From Arthrobacter sp. PGP41 (GTDB taxonomy: Bacteria; Actinomycetota; Actinomycetes; Actinomycetales; Micrococcaceae), in NCBI RefSeq assembly GCF_002953935.1, contig NZ_CP026514.1, forward strand, positions 2,728,001 through 2,792,000: a DNA stretch of 64,000 nucleotides, given 5' to 3'. The notes under the pieces are model-generated. The model saw only the letters and a program-made list of their open reading frames with translations. It was not told the DNA's origin and searched no databases. Both the position numbers and the translations under genes were made by a program. Position 1 is the stretch's first letter; every line of letters starts with the position of its first letter. Below, one piece after another: positions 46,073-53,859 of the stretch.

Positions 46073-47737
46073 TCACATCCGTTCCGGCGCGGAAACGCCA
46101 AGCAGGTCAAGGCCGTTGGCCAGCACCTGGCTCGTGGCGTCGTTGAGCCACAGCCGGGTGCGGTTGACATCGGTCACCGCTTCGTCGCCCATGGGCGCAA
46201 TGCGGCAGGCGTCATACCAGCGGTGGTAGGCGCCGGCGATGACCTCCAGATGGCGCGCCACACGGTGCGGCTCACGCAGCTCGGCAGCCTTGGCCACGAT
46301 CGAGGGGTAGCTGCCCAGGTAGGAAAGCAGCTCGTTCTCGGTGGCGTGGTCCAGCAGCGAGGCGTCAAAGCTGTCTTTGCCGTCCACCTGGCGCTCCACC
46401 CCCGCCGCCACGGCGTTCCGGGCAGCGCCGCGGGAGCGGGCGTGGGCGTACTGGACGTAGAACACCGGGTTTTCGTTGCTGTGCTTCTTAAGCAGTTCCG
46501 GATCAAGGGTCAGGGGGGAGTCGGCGGGGAAGCGTGCCAGCGAGTAGCGGACGGCGTCCTTCCCCAGCCAGTCGATCAGGTCCTTGAGCTCAATGATGTT
46601 TCCGGCACGCTTGGACAGCTTCGCTCCGTTGACGGACACCAGCTGCCCGATCAGCACCTCGATGTGGACCTCGGGGTCGTCGCCGGCGCACGCGGCAATC
46701 GCCTTGAGCCGGTTGATGTAGCCGTGGTGGTCGGCGCCGAGGAGGTAGATCTTCTCGGTGAAGCCGCGGTCCTTCTTGGACAGGTAGTAGGCGGCGTCGG
46801 CTGCGAAGTACGTCGGCTCGCCGTTGGCCCGGATCATCACCCGGTCCTTGTCGTCGCCAAAGTCGGTGGTCCGCAGCCAGACCGCGCCGCCGTCGTCGAA
46901 CACGTGGCCCTGCTCCCGCAGGCGCGCCACGGCACTCTCGATCGCACCGGCGTCGTGCAGCTCCTGCTCGGAGAAGAACACATCGAACTCCACGCCGAAG
47001 TCCGCAAGGGTGGACTTGATGTCCTTCATCTGCGCCTTGTAGGCGGCGGCGCGGATCACCGGAAGGGCCGCAACTTCAGTCAGTTCGCGGATGTCCGGGT
47101 GCTCTGTCAGCACCTCGTGCCCAAGGTCCGCAATGTATTGTCCGGGGTAACCGCCGTCGGGCACGGGGAGGCCGTGCAGCCGGTTGTAGACGGAGTGCGC
47201 GAAGACGTTCATCTGCGTTCCGGCGTCATTGATGTAGTACTCGGCGGTCACATCCGCCCCGGACGCGCGCAGCACGCGCGCGATCGAATCCCCCAACGCT
47301 GCCCAGCGGGTGTGCCCGATATGCAGGGGCCCGGTGGGATTGGCCGAGACAAACTCCATGTTCACCGTGTGGCCGGCGAGCGCGGAGTTGGTGCCGTACT
47401 GCTTTCCGGCCTCGACAATCACCTTGGCCAGGGCGCCGGCGGCAGCCGCATCCACGGTGATGTTCAGGAACCCCGGCCCCGCGATGTCCACGGCGGCAAC
47501 GCCGTCGATGGACTTCAGCCGGGCACTGAGGATGGTGGCGAATTCACGCGGGTTGGTGCCGGCCTGCTTGGCAAGCTGCAGGGCAATGTTGGTGGCCCAG
47601 TCGCCGTGGTCCCGGTTCTTGGGTCGCTCCACGCGCACCTCATCAGGGACAGCTGATGCTGCAAGGGCGATGTCACCGGCGGCAACAGCGTCCTTCAGGC
47701 AGGCGGATATGGCGAGGGAGAGTTCTTCGGGAGTCAC
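46073..47737 (-). CDS. argS: Arginyl-tRNA synthetase
   Basis: 554 residues, GTG start. SANPTGPLHIGHTRWAALGDS contains the HIGH motif; LSKRAGNIIELKDLIDWLG stands in for KMSKS; the C-terminal DALR anticodon domain ends in LANGLDLLGVSAPERM. Leads the argS-lysA-hom-thrC-thrB operon; the argS-lysA linkage is known from corynebacteria. TAGTCT 6 nt before the GTG indicates a leaderless start. Confidence 0.97.
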   Translation of the reverse strand: MTPEELSLAISACLKDAVAAGDIALAASAVPDEVRVERPKNRDHGDWATNIALQLAKQAGTNPREFATILSARLKSIDGVAAVDIAGPGFLNITVDAAAAGALAKVIVEAGKQYGTNSALAGHTVNMEFVSANPTGPLHIGHTRWAALGDSIARVLRASGADVTAEYYINDAGTQMNVFAHSVYNRLHGLPVPDGGYPGQYIADLGHEVLTEHPDIRELTEVAALPVIRAAAYKAQMKDIKSTLADFGVEFDVFFSEQELHDAGAIESAVARLREQGHVFDDGGAVWLRTTDFGDDKDRVMIRANGEPTYFAADAAYYLSKKDRGFTEKIYLLGADHHGYINRLKAIAACAGDDPEVHIEVLIGQLVSVNGAKLSKRAGNIIELKDLIDWLGKDAVRYSLARFPADSPLTLDPELLKKHSNENPVFYVQYAHARSRGAARNAVAAGVERQVDGKDSFDASLLDHATENELLSYLGSYPSIVAKAAELREPHRVARHLEVIAGAYHRWYDACRIAPMGDEAVTDVNRTRLWLNDATSQVLANGLDLLGVSAPERM

Positions 47738-47743
47738 CCTTCT

Positions 47744-47749
47744 AGACTA
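47744..47749 (-). promoter_or_regulatory. -10 element of the argS-lysA-hom-thrCB operon (leaderless)
   Basis: Minus-strand TAGTCT with a 6-nt gap to the argS GTG. Confidence 0.6.
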
Positions 47750-47840
47750 CCGGGGGCCGGTCACAGCAAAGGAATCCAGGGAGCTTCGCGCACCCTGTCG
47801 ATCCACAGGAAGTCAGAAACCCCCACACAGCTTGAACCAA

Positions 47841-47862
47841 TAGGCTGGCTTCTGCGTTGACA
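47841..47862 (+). promoter_or_regulatory. Promoter candidates for the flavin electron-transfer operon
   Basis: TAGGCT (47841-47846) fits a -10, and a consensus -35 TTGACA (47857-47862) is followed by a poor -10 (CAGTTC, 47880-47885). Either could drive the operon that starts at 47922. Confidence 0.35.
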
Positions 47863-47921
47863 ACACCGTAACCACTGGGCAGTTCCCTTCCTGCGTCCCC
47901 TCCCGATGAAACGAGAACCTG

Positions 47922-48365
47922 ATGAGACCCTCAGTCCGTAAAAGTGTTTACGCCGGAATCGCCGGCCTGTCCCTGGCGGGAACGGTGGCAGGCTGCGCAC
48001 CGTCACCCGGCAGCGCCCCCGCGGCAACCGTCCCTTCCACGGGAGCATCAGCACCGGGGGCCGGCGGGGCGGAATACAAGGACGGCACGTACAGCGCTGA
48101 TGGCACCTATGTCTCGCCCAACGGTACGGAGACAGTTGGCGTCCAGCTCACCCTTGCCGCCGGGACCGTCACGGACGTCCAGATCACCCAGCACCCGTCC
48201 AACCCGAATACCCGCAAGTTCCAGGGCGAGTTTGCCGGCGGCATCGCGGCCCAGGTGGTTGGCAAGGACATTGACGAGCTCAATGTGTCCAAGGTCGCGG
48301 GCTCTTCCCTCACCAGCGGCGGTTTCAACAAGGCCCTGGAGCAGATCAAGTCGGAGGCAAAGTAG
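47922..48365 (+). CDS. FMN-binding lipoprotein
   Basis: 147 residues. A lipoprotein signal (basic MRPSVRKSVY, hydrophobic AGIAGLSLAG, lipobox VAGC with Cys25) is followed by a Pro/Ala/Ser linker and an FMN-binding domain (DGTYSADGTYVSPNG, VTDVQITQHPSN, VAGSSLTSGGFNKALEQIK). In this family FMN is covalently attached to a Thr or Ser in an SGAT-like motif; here the aligned residue is Ser128 or Ser129 in AGSSLTS. Predicted to sit on the outer face of the membrane and to be flavinylated by the ApbE encoded next. Confidence 0.88.
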   Translation: MRPSVRKSVYAGIAGLSLAGTVAGCAPSPGSAPAATVPSTGASAPGAGGAEYKDGTYSADGTYVSPNGTETVGVQLTLAAGTVTDVQITQHPSNPNTRKFQGEFAGGIAAQVVGKDIDELNVSKVAGSSLTSGGFNKALEQIKSEAK

Positions 48366-48368
48366 GCC

Positions 48369-49241
48369 GTGCCGGACGGAGCCCTGGAGGACTTTGCGTT
48401 CGAGGGGATCGGCACGCACTGGCAGGTCTCTACGCCCCGGCTGCTCGATCCCGCCCTGCGGGCCCGCCTCCTTGGCGTGGTGGAACGGTTCGACGCCGAC
48501 TGGTCCCGGTTCCGGGACGATTCCCGCGTCACTGCGATGGCCAGGGAACCCGGACGGTATGAATTTCCCGCCGAGGCCGGGCCACTCGGGCTGGTCTACC
48601 GCACCCTCTACCAGCTCACCGGCGGGGCAATGACCCCGCTCATCGGCACCAGCCTGGAGCGCCTGGGCTATGACGCCGGCTACTCGCTTCGGCCCTCCGG
48701 CTCCCCGCTGCCGGCACCGGTCTGGGACGACGTGCTGGACTGGGCGGGCACTACCCTCACCACTCGGGCCCCGGCTGTCCTGGACATCGGGGCCGCCGGC
48801 AAGGGCTTGCTGGTGGATCTGCTGGCGGCTGAGCTTGAGGCGGGTGGTGTGAAGGCGTTCATCATCGATGCCAGCGGGGACCTCCTGGTGCGTGGCCAGG
48901 ATCCGGTACCGGTGGCCCTGGAACACCCGTACAACGCAGCCCAGGCCATCGGAGTGGTGCAGCTAACCGGCCGGGCACTCTGCGCCTCTGCCGCAAACCG
49001 GCGCGTCTGGGGCGACGGCCTGCACCACGTCCTGGACGGCAGGACCGGCCGGCCGGTCAGGACAGCTGTGGCCACCTGGGCGCTGGCGGAAACCGCCATG
49101 CTGGCCGACGCCCTGGCAACGGCGCTCTTCTTCCTCCCCGGTGGCGAACTCCAGCAGTCTTTTGATTTTTCCTGGTTGACGGTCTTCTCGGACGGAAGCG
49201 CAGCCCATTCCGCAGGATTTGAAGGGACACTGTTTTCATGA
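48369..49241 (+). CDS. apbE: ApbE family FAD:protein FMN transferase
   Basis: Transfers FMN from FAD onto Thr/Ser of extracytoplasmic proteins. 290 residues, GTG start. GIGTHWQVST, RFDADWSRFRDDSRVTAM, LTGGAMTPLIGTSLERLGYD, VLDIGAAGKGLLVDLLA (the DxGxxxKG site), IIDASGDLLVRG and the C-terminal ADALATALFFL match the family. No signal peptide is obvious, unusual for a cell-surface ApbE, so export or action on the cytoplasmic side is open. Overlaps the next gene by 4 nt. Confidence 0.92.
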   Translation: MPDGALEDFAFEGIGTHWQVSTPRLLDPALRARLLGVVERFDADWSRFRDDSRVTAMAREPGRYEFPAEAGPLGLVYRTLYQLTGGAMTPLIGTSLERLGYDAGYSLRPSGSPLPAPVWDDVLDWAGTTLTTRAPAVLDIGAAGKGLLVDLLAAELEAGGVKAFIIDASGDLLVRGQDPVPVALEHPYNAAQAIGVVQLTGRALCASAANRRVWGDGLHHVLDGRTGRPVRTAVATWALAETAMLADALATALFFLPGGELQQSFDFSWLTVFSDGSAAHSAGFEGTLFS

Positions 49242-50779
49242 GCCCTGTTGAAGCGCCCGGAGCCCGCCCGGCCCTGTCCGTCGGCCGGCTGGATACCGTG
49301 CTGGGCCGGTTCACCATGTACCGGCTGATCCTTGTGGTCCTGGCGGTCCTGGCCGGATACAGCCTTGTGCTGAACGCCCTGGGCTGGCTGACTTTCGGCA
49401 TTCCGGAGATGCTGGCGCACCTGGTCCTCTGCCTTGGGCTGACGTACGCATCGAACAGGGCGCTGGCAGCGCTGTTCCGGGTACGGCCGCACTCCGAGTC
49501 GTCTCTGATCACCGGGCTGCTGCTCTATTTCCTGTTCTGGCCCTCCTTCGCCCCTATGGATGTGGCTGGGGTGGCTTTGGCGTGCGTGCTGGCATCGGCG
49601 TCGAAATATGCCCTCGCCTGGCGCGGCCGGCACGTGTTCAACCCTGCCGCAGCCGGCGCGTTCGTCACGGGCCTCACCGGCCTGAACATCGCAACGTGGT
49701 GGGCTGCCACGCCGGCCATGCTGTGGCTGCTGGTTCCGGGGGTCCTGCTGGTCCTCTACCGCACCCGGAAGTTCCTCATGGCTTCGGTGTTCACCGTTGT
49801 TGCCGCCGCGATCATCACTTCCGAACTGCTCCAGGCCGGGCTGTCAGCGGGCATGGCCCTGTGGCAGTCCTTTGCCCAGCGGCCGCTGCTGTTCTTTGTT
49901 GGATTCATGCTTACCGAACCGCTGACGCTCCCGCCGCGGCGCTGGCAGCAGCTGGCGTTGGCTGCGGTGGTGGGCGTCGTTTTCGCGGTTCCCTACAACG
50001 TCGGTTTCCTGGCGAACTCTCCGGAAGCGGCGCTGCTGCTGGGCAACCTGCTGGCTTTCCTCGCGGGGCAGCGCGGGACCGTGACCCTTCGTTTTGCCGG
50101 GGCCAGGGCGTTGACACCAAGTACTACGGAGTTCTCTTTCGAACCGTCCCGGCCGGTCCGGTTTGCGCCCGGGCAGTATATGGAACTGGACCTGCCGCAG
50201 GTGAAGTCGGACAGGAAGGGCCGGCGCCGTGTGTTCAGCCTGACAAGTGCACCGGATGAACGCATGGTGAAGTTTGGCGTGCGGACAGCTGAGCCCGTGT
50301 CCCCGGCGAAGCGGGTCCTCCTTGCGCTGGAGCCCGGAGACGAAGTGACCGCCACCTCCGTGGGGGGCGACTTTGTCCTCCCCCGGGATCCCCGGAAGCC
50401 GGTCCTGCTGATTGCCGCCGGGATCGGCATCACGCCCTATCTTTCACACTTGTCTTCAGGAGGATTGCGGGAACGGGACGCTGTCCTCCTCCTCCTGGCC
50501 AGGAGCGCCGACGAGGTAGCCTATGCGCAGGAACTGCGGGCGGCGGGCATCCGCGTCCTGGTGCGCACTGCGGATGGTTCCGCACCGCCGCCGGACCTGG
50601 CCGCCGCCTCCTGGGACGGCACACGCCTGGACGGCGAAGCCCTCCGGGCACTGGTCCCGGACATAGCGGACCGGGACGTCTACGTCTCGGGATCACCTGC
50701 AAGCGTCGCGTCACTGCGCAAGGCAGCGAAGCAGGCAGGGGCCCGCAGGCTTCACGTGGACTCATTCTCCGGCTACTGA
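49238..50779 (+). CDS. NqrB/RnfD-like membrane domain fused to ferredoxin-NADP reductase-type domain
   Basis: 513 residues. Residues about 25-275 form the membrane part with eight to ten helices and the NqrB/RnfD hallmarks KYALAWRGRHVFNPAAAG (residues 123-140) and MLTEPLTLPP (224-233). Residues about 280-513 are a flavin reductase: FAPGQYMELDL, RVFSLTSAP (331-339, FAD-binding RxxS), LIAAGIGITPYLSHL (391-405, NAD(P) site) and VYVSGSPASVASLR. The SGAT-type FMN site of NqrB is not seen. Likely oxidises NAD(P)H inside and passes electrons across the membrane to the FMN lipoprotein; direction is inferred. Confidence 0.88.
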   Translation: MSPVEAPGARPALSVGRLDTVLGRFTMYRLILVVLAVLAGYSLVLNALGWLTFGIPEMLAHLVLCLGLTYASNRALAALFRVRPHSESSLITGLLLYFLFWPSFAPMDVAGVALACVLASASKYALAWRGRHVFNPAAAGAFVTGLTGLNIATWWAATPAMLWLLVPGVLLVLYRTRKFLMASVFTVVAAAIITSELLQAGLSAGMALWQSFAQRPLLFFVGFMLTEPLTLPPRRWQQLALAAVVGVVFAVPYNVGFLANSPEAALLLGNLLAFLAGQRGTVTLRFAGARALTPSTTEFSFEPSRPVRFAPGQYMELDLPQVKSDRKGRRRVFSLTSAPDERMVKFGVRTAEPVSPAKRVLLALEPGDEVTATSVGGDFVLPRDPRKPVLLIAAGIGITPYLSHLSSGGLRERDAVLLLLARSADEVAYAQELRAAGIRVLVRTADGSAPPPDLAAASWDGTRLDGEALRALVPDIADRDVYVSGSPASVASLRKAAKQAGARRLHVDSFSGY

Positions 50780-50796
50780 TTTCCGGCCCGGGACCG

Positions 50797-50816
50797 CGCC
50801 CCGGGGTGACGGGGCG
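50797..50816 (+). terminator. Weak terminator after the flavin operon
   Basis: CGCCCCG and CGGGGCG form a 7-bp stem with a 6-nt loop, 17 nt after the stop; GCGATTTT follows. Placed before the tRNA gene. Confidence 0.4.
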
Positions 50817-50894
50817 GTGGCGATTTTCCCTTGCGGGCCACCTTCCTGCTAAGCTCTAGGACGTCCCGCCCGCAACGGCAGGAAACCCCGGATT

Positions 50895-50967
50895 GCCCTC
50901 GTAGCTCAGGGGATAGAGCGTCTGCCTCCGGAGCAGAAGGTCGTAGGTTCGAATCCTATCGAGGGCA
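50895..50967 (+). tRNA. tRNA-Arg (anticodon CCG)
   Basis: A 73-nt cloverleaf: acceptor GCCCTCG/CGAGGGC, D-arm with AGCTCAGGGGATAGAGC, anticodon stem TCTGC/GCAGA with loop CTCCGGA (anticodon CCG, reads CGG), T-arm GTAGG TTCGAAT CCTAT, discriminator A. CCA is not encoded. Its own promoter probably lies in the stretch containing CTAAGCT about 40 nt upstream. Confidence 0.97.
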
Positions 50968-50973
50968 CAGACG

Positions 50974-51008
50974 AAAACCCCGTTACTTCAAGGAAGTGAC
51001 GGGGTTTT
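50974..51008. terminator. Terminator of tRNA-Arg
   Basis: AAAACCCCGTTACTTC pairs with GAAGTGACGGGGTTTT (16 bp including one G-U) around a 3-nt loop, and the stem itself ends in TTTT. Starts 6 nt after the tRNA. Symmetric A and T ends allow function on both strands. Confidence 0.85.
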
Positions 51009-51080
51009 CTGCTTCCCTGTCCCCGTGCAGTCTGCCTGCTCCCGTACGTGAGCCTGCGGAGGATTGTCGGTGCGCCCTCG

Positions 51081-51086
51081 TAGTCT
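51081..51086 (+). promoter_or_regulatory. -10 element of the M4 protease gene
   Basis: TAGTCT, 27 nt before the ATG; a GAGGGGG ribosome binding site lies in between. -35 not obvious. Confidence 0.4.
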
Positions 51087-51113
51087 GAAGTCACCAAGTC
51101 GAGGGGGTACGCA

Positions 51114-52166
51114 ATGCACGTTCCGTTCTGTTCTATCGTTCCGCCTTACCTGTTGAGGAGGCTGGCCAAACAGGGTGCGCCGGAGTTTTTGTCCGCGGCC
51201 AGGGCAGCCAGGGAAGCTTTGGGCCATGTGGAGTCGTTCCATTCGGCACGGTCCCAGCCCGTGCCGGGCGTGCCGGAAGGCGTCCGCCAGGCCAAACCCG
51301 GACCGTCAAACCGGGGCATCTACGACGCCGGCGGTTCAGAGATCCTCCCCGGCCGGCTGGTCCGCAAGGAGGGTGAAGCCGCCACGGATGACCCGGCGGT
51401 TGATGAGGCCTATGACGGGCTTGGCCACACGCACCGCCTCTACGCGGACGTGTTCGGACGCAACTCCATCGACGGACGGGGGCTGCCGCTGGACGCAACG
51501 GTCCACTTCGGCAAGCTGTACGACAACGCCTTTTGGAACGGCAGGCAGATGGTCTTCGGCGACGGCGACGGTGAGGTCTTCGAACGGTTCACCATGTCCC
51601 TGAGCGTCATCGGCCACGAACTGGCCCACGGCGTCACCCAGTATTCCGCCGCGCTCGCCTACCGTAACCAGGCGGGCGCCCTCAACGAATCCATGTCCGA
51701 CGTCTTTGGCGCACTGGTCGAGCAGTATGTCAACAACCAGTCCGCTGCCGAGGCCAGCTGGCTGATCGGCGAGGGCCTCTTCACCGCCCAAGTGGAGGGC
51801 AGCGCCTTGCGTTCCATGAAGGCTCCCGGCACGGCGTACGACGACGACGTGCTGGGCAAGGATCCCCAGCCGGACTCTATGGACACGTACGTCAAGACGA
51901 GCGCCGACAACGGCGGGGTCCACATCAACTCCGGCATCCCCAACCGCGCCTTCTACCTCGTGGCGGAGACGCTCGGGGGAAACGCCTGGGACTCCCCCGG
52001 GCGCATCTGGTACGAGGCACTCACGGGCGGAACGCTGCCTCCCACGGCGACCTTCAGGGTCTTTGCGCGTGCCACGGCCGCATCGGCCGTGGAGCTCTTC
52101 GGTTCCGGATCCGCCGAGCATGACGCCGTCCTTAAGGCGTGGGAAACTGTGAAGGTCAAGCTTTAA
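51114..52166 (+). CDS. Protealysin-like M4 metalloprotease
   Basis: 350 residues, thermolysin family. GHELAHGVTQ (H168, E169, H172) and ALNESMSDVFG (E192) form the zinc site; NGGVHINSGIPNRAFYL holds the transition-state His. No signal peptide: the N-terminus is MHVPFCSIVPPYLLRRLA, whose PPYLL is the hallmark of the short propeptide of protealysin-like enzymes, which ends at about residue 45-60. These act inside cells or are released without Sec. GAGGGGG ribosome binding site. The emfourin-like inhibitor gene follows after 65 nt. Confidence 0.92.
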   Translation: MHVPFCSIVPPYLLRRLAKQGAPEFLSAARAAREALGHVESFHSARSQPVPGVPEGVRQAKPGPSNRGIYDAGGSEILPGRLVRKEGEAATDDPAVDEAYDGLGHTHRLYADVFGRNSIDGRGLPLDATVHFGKLYDNAFWNGRQMVFGDGDGEVFERFTMSLSVIGHELAHGVTQYSAALAYRNQAGALNESMSDVFGALVEQYVNNQSAAEASWLIGEGLFTAQVEGSALRSMKAPGTAYDDDVLGKDPQPDSMDTYVKTSADNGGVHINSGIPNRAFYLVAETLGGNAWDSPGRIWYEALTGGTLPPTATFRVFARATAASAVELFGSGSAEHDAVLKAWETVKVKL

Positions 52167-52231
52167 CGGACTCCTGGCTGCCGTACTTCGGGGCGGCAGC
52201 CAGGCTGCAGGGCAAGCCCAAGGACCAGGCC

Positions 52232-52564
52232 ATGAAGATCAGTGTTGAGCGCACCGGAGGAATCGCCGCGATACCACGGGTGTGGACTGTGGAAGCCCAA
52301 TCCAAGAGCGCCATCAGCCAGTGGCAGCCCATCGTGGAGGCATGCCCCTGGGATTCAGTACCCAGGACTCCGAAGGCAGCTGCCGAGCAGTTTGCGGAAG
52401 CCCAACCGGACAGGTTCATCTATTCGATCCGGGCAGGGCAGCGCAGGGCAGCCCTGCCTGAGCAGGCCGTCACCGGACCTTGGCGGATTCTCGTGGACAG
52501 TACGCGGGAAGCGGCCGAGGAAATCCGCGCCAAACAACGCCGCAACGGACCGGCGCCCGGTTAG
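52232..52564 (+). CDS. Emfourin-like protease inhibitor
   Basis: 110 residues from ATG at 52232, with AAGGA upstream. MKISVERTGGIAAIPRVWTV opens the family; DRFIYSIRAGQRRAALPEQAV and GPWRILVDSTREAA follow. Emfourin was described as a protealysin inhibitor encoded next to the protease; the same order here, small size and absence of a signal peptide support the call. Cytoplasmic, probably protecting the cell from its own M4 protease. Confidence 0.82.
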   Translation: MKISVERTGGIAAIPRVWTVEAQSKSAISQWQPIVEACPWDSVPRTPKAAAEQFAEAQPDRFIYSIRAGQRRAALPEQAVTGPWRILVDSTREAAEEIRAKQRRNGPAPG

Positions 52565-52577
52565 CGTGCAAGGGGCG

Positions 52578-53546
52578 CTATCCCGCCACAGCCAGTTGGC
52601 CGCGGAAAGCGCGGCGGTATGACTGCGGGCTGGTGTCCAGGACCTTGGCGAAGTGGTGCCGCAGCAGGACAGGGTGCCCGAAGCCGGATTCCCTGGCGAT
52701 TTCTTCGATGTTCAGGTCGGTGGACTCAAGGAGTTCCTGGGCCCGGAGCACCCGCTGTGAATTGAGCCAGGCGGCAGGCGTCGCTCCGGTCTCGGACCGG
52801 AAGCGCCGGGCGAATGTCCTGGCGGACATGTGTACGCGCGCCGCCAGTTCGTTCACCGTGTGCTCGCGGTCCAGGTTCTCCACCATCCAGCGCAGCAGTT
52901 CCTCCATGGGAGCGGAACCGCAGGCTGGCATTGGCCGGTCGATGAACTGCGCCTGGCCGCCGTCACGGTGCGGGGGAACCACCATGTCCCTGGCGATCGC
53001 GGCAGCCACCTGCGCCCCCAGTTCGACGCGCACAAGGTGGAGGCACGCATCGATCCCGGCGGCGGTGCCTGCGGAAGTGATGATGTTGCCGTCCTGCACG
53101 TAGAGGACGTTTTCGTCCACCTGCACGCGCGGATACTCTGCAGCCAGTTGGCCTGAGTAGTGCCAGTGCGTGGTGCAGCGGCGCCCGTCGAGCAAGCCGG
53201 CGCGGGCCAAGGCAAAAGCGCCCGAGCAGATGGACATTACCCAAGCTCCCCTCGCATCGGCAGCCCGGAGCGCCTCGAGGACGGATTCGGGCAACTCGTC
53301 GTCCCTGCCGTAGGGGGCCATGATGACCAGGTCCGCATCGTCGGTTGCCTCGAGTCCCAGGCCGACGTTCAGGGACAGGCCGGACTTGAGCCGGACGTTA
53401 CCAGGCTGCGGCGTGCAGACGCGGAAGTCGAAGGCCGGGACGCCGCTCCCCCGACCGGATCTGTCGATACCGAAGACCTCGCAGGCAGTACCGAACTCGA
53501 ATATCGAGAAGTTGGGAACCACGATGACAGCCACTGATTTGAGCAT
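52578..53546 (-). CDS. AdpA/GlxA-like regulator: DJ-1/PfpI domain plus AraC helix-turn-helix
   Basis: 322 residues from ATG at 53546. N-terminal DJ-1/PfpI-like domain (VAVIVVPNFSIFEFGTACEVFG; ADLVIMAPYG; WVMSICSGAFALARAGLLDGR with the nucleophile-elbow Cys; TTHWHY) and a C-terminal AraC domain (VNELAARVHMSARTFARRFRSETG; LNIEEIARESGFGHPVLLRHHF). This two-domain layout is that of AdpA, a pleiotropic regulator in Streptomyces, and of GlxA-type regulators. Its promoter is flanked by two inverted AdpA-like sites. Convergent with the emfourin gene. Confidence 0.9.
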   Translation of the reverse strand: MLKSVAVIVVPNFSIFEFGTACEVFGIDRSGRGSGVPAFDFRVCTPQPGNVRLKSGLSLNVGLGLEATDDADLVIMAPYGRDDELPESVLEALRAADARGAWVMSICSGAFALARAGLLDGRRCTTHWHYSGQLAAEYPRVQVDENVLYVQDGNIITSAGTAAGIDACLHLVRVELGAQVAAAIARDMVVPPHRDGGQAQFIDRPMPACGSAPMEELLRWMVENLDREHTVNELAARVHMSARTFARRFRSETGATPAAWLNSQRVLRAQELLESTDLNIEEIARESGFGHPVLLRHHFAKVLDTSPQSYRRAFRGQLAVAG

Positions 53547-53555
53547 GCTTCCATT

Positions 53556-53592
53556 GTGGCAGGAATTATAGCTTTTTGGGCATTTCTGCCAC
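53556..53592. promoter_or_regulatory. Inverted AdpA-like operator overlapping the regulator promoter
   Basis: GTGGCAGGAAT at 53556-53566 (plus) and GTGGCAGAAAT at 53582-53592 (minus) form an imperfect inverted repeat. TGGCAGGAAT differs from the AdpA consensus TGGCSNGWWY at one position, the other half-site at two. The minus-strand -10 TATAAT (53565-53570) lies between and partly inside them. Confidence 0.6.
53565..53570 (-). promoter_or_regulatory. -10 element of the AdpA-like regulator gene
   Basis: Perfect TATAAT on the minus strand, 18 nt before the ATG, giving a leader of about 11 nt. Confidence 0.6.
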
Positions 53593-53627
53593 TTTTTCTT
53601 GGCTGCCGAGAGGAGAAGCATGGAGTC

Positions 53628-53795
53628 ATGGAAATCCTCATAACCCTCCTCGTCCTCCTGATCCTCCTCGTAGCCGCCGCCACCGTTTCAGCGCTTTTGC
53701 GTGACGGCCGGGGGCATACGCCTCCTGTCGAATCCCACGAAGCCTGGTCCGCCCTGGACCTCCCCAGCATCAACTACACGCTCCGCGTCTTCTAG
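53628..53795 (+). CDS. 55-residue single-helix membrane protein
   Basis: MEILITLLVLLILLVAAATVSALL is one membrane helix, followed by a cytoplasmic tail with ALDLPSINYTLRVF. AGGAG lies 11 nt upstream (53611-53615) and GGAG closer in. Divergent from the AdpA-like regulator with a shared 81-bp control region, so possibly a direct target. Function unknown; the conserved-looking C-terminal tail suggests a docking peptide. Confidence 0.6.
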   Translation: MEILITLLVLLILLVAAATVSALLRDGRGHTPPVESHEAWSALDLPSINYTLRVF

Positions 53796-53843
53796 GCAGG
53801 CGCCACTGCAGACAGCCGAAACGGGAAGCCCGGGCACCCGCAG

Positions 53844-53849
53844 TAGACT
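53844..53849 (+). promoter_or_regulatory. -10 element of hrpA (nearly leaderless)
   Basis: TAGACT, 10 nt before the hrpA ATG, giving a leader of about 3 nt. Confidence 0.45.
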
Positions 53850-53859
53850 GTCAGCAGAC

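Noticed and set aside
50895-51083. Attachment site at tRNA-Arg (GCCCTCGTAG recurs at 51074)
   Set aside because: Only 10 nt are repeated, they match the 5' not the 3' end of the tRNA, and no integrase is nearby.
51114-51180. Signal peptide on the M4 protease
   Set aside because: The N-terminus lacks a long hydrophobic core; PPYLL fits a protealysin-type propeptide instead.
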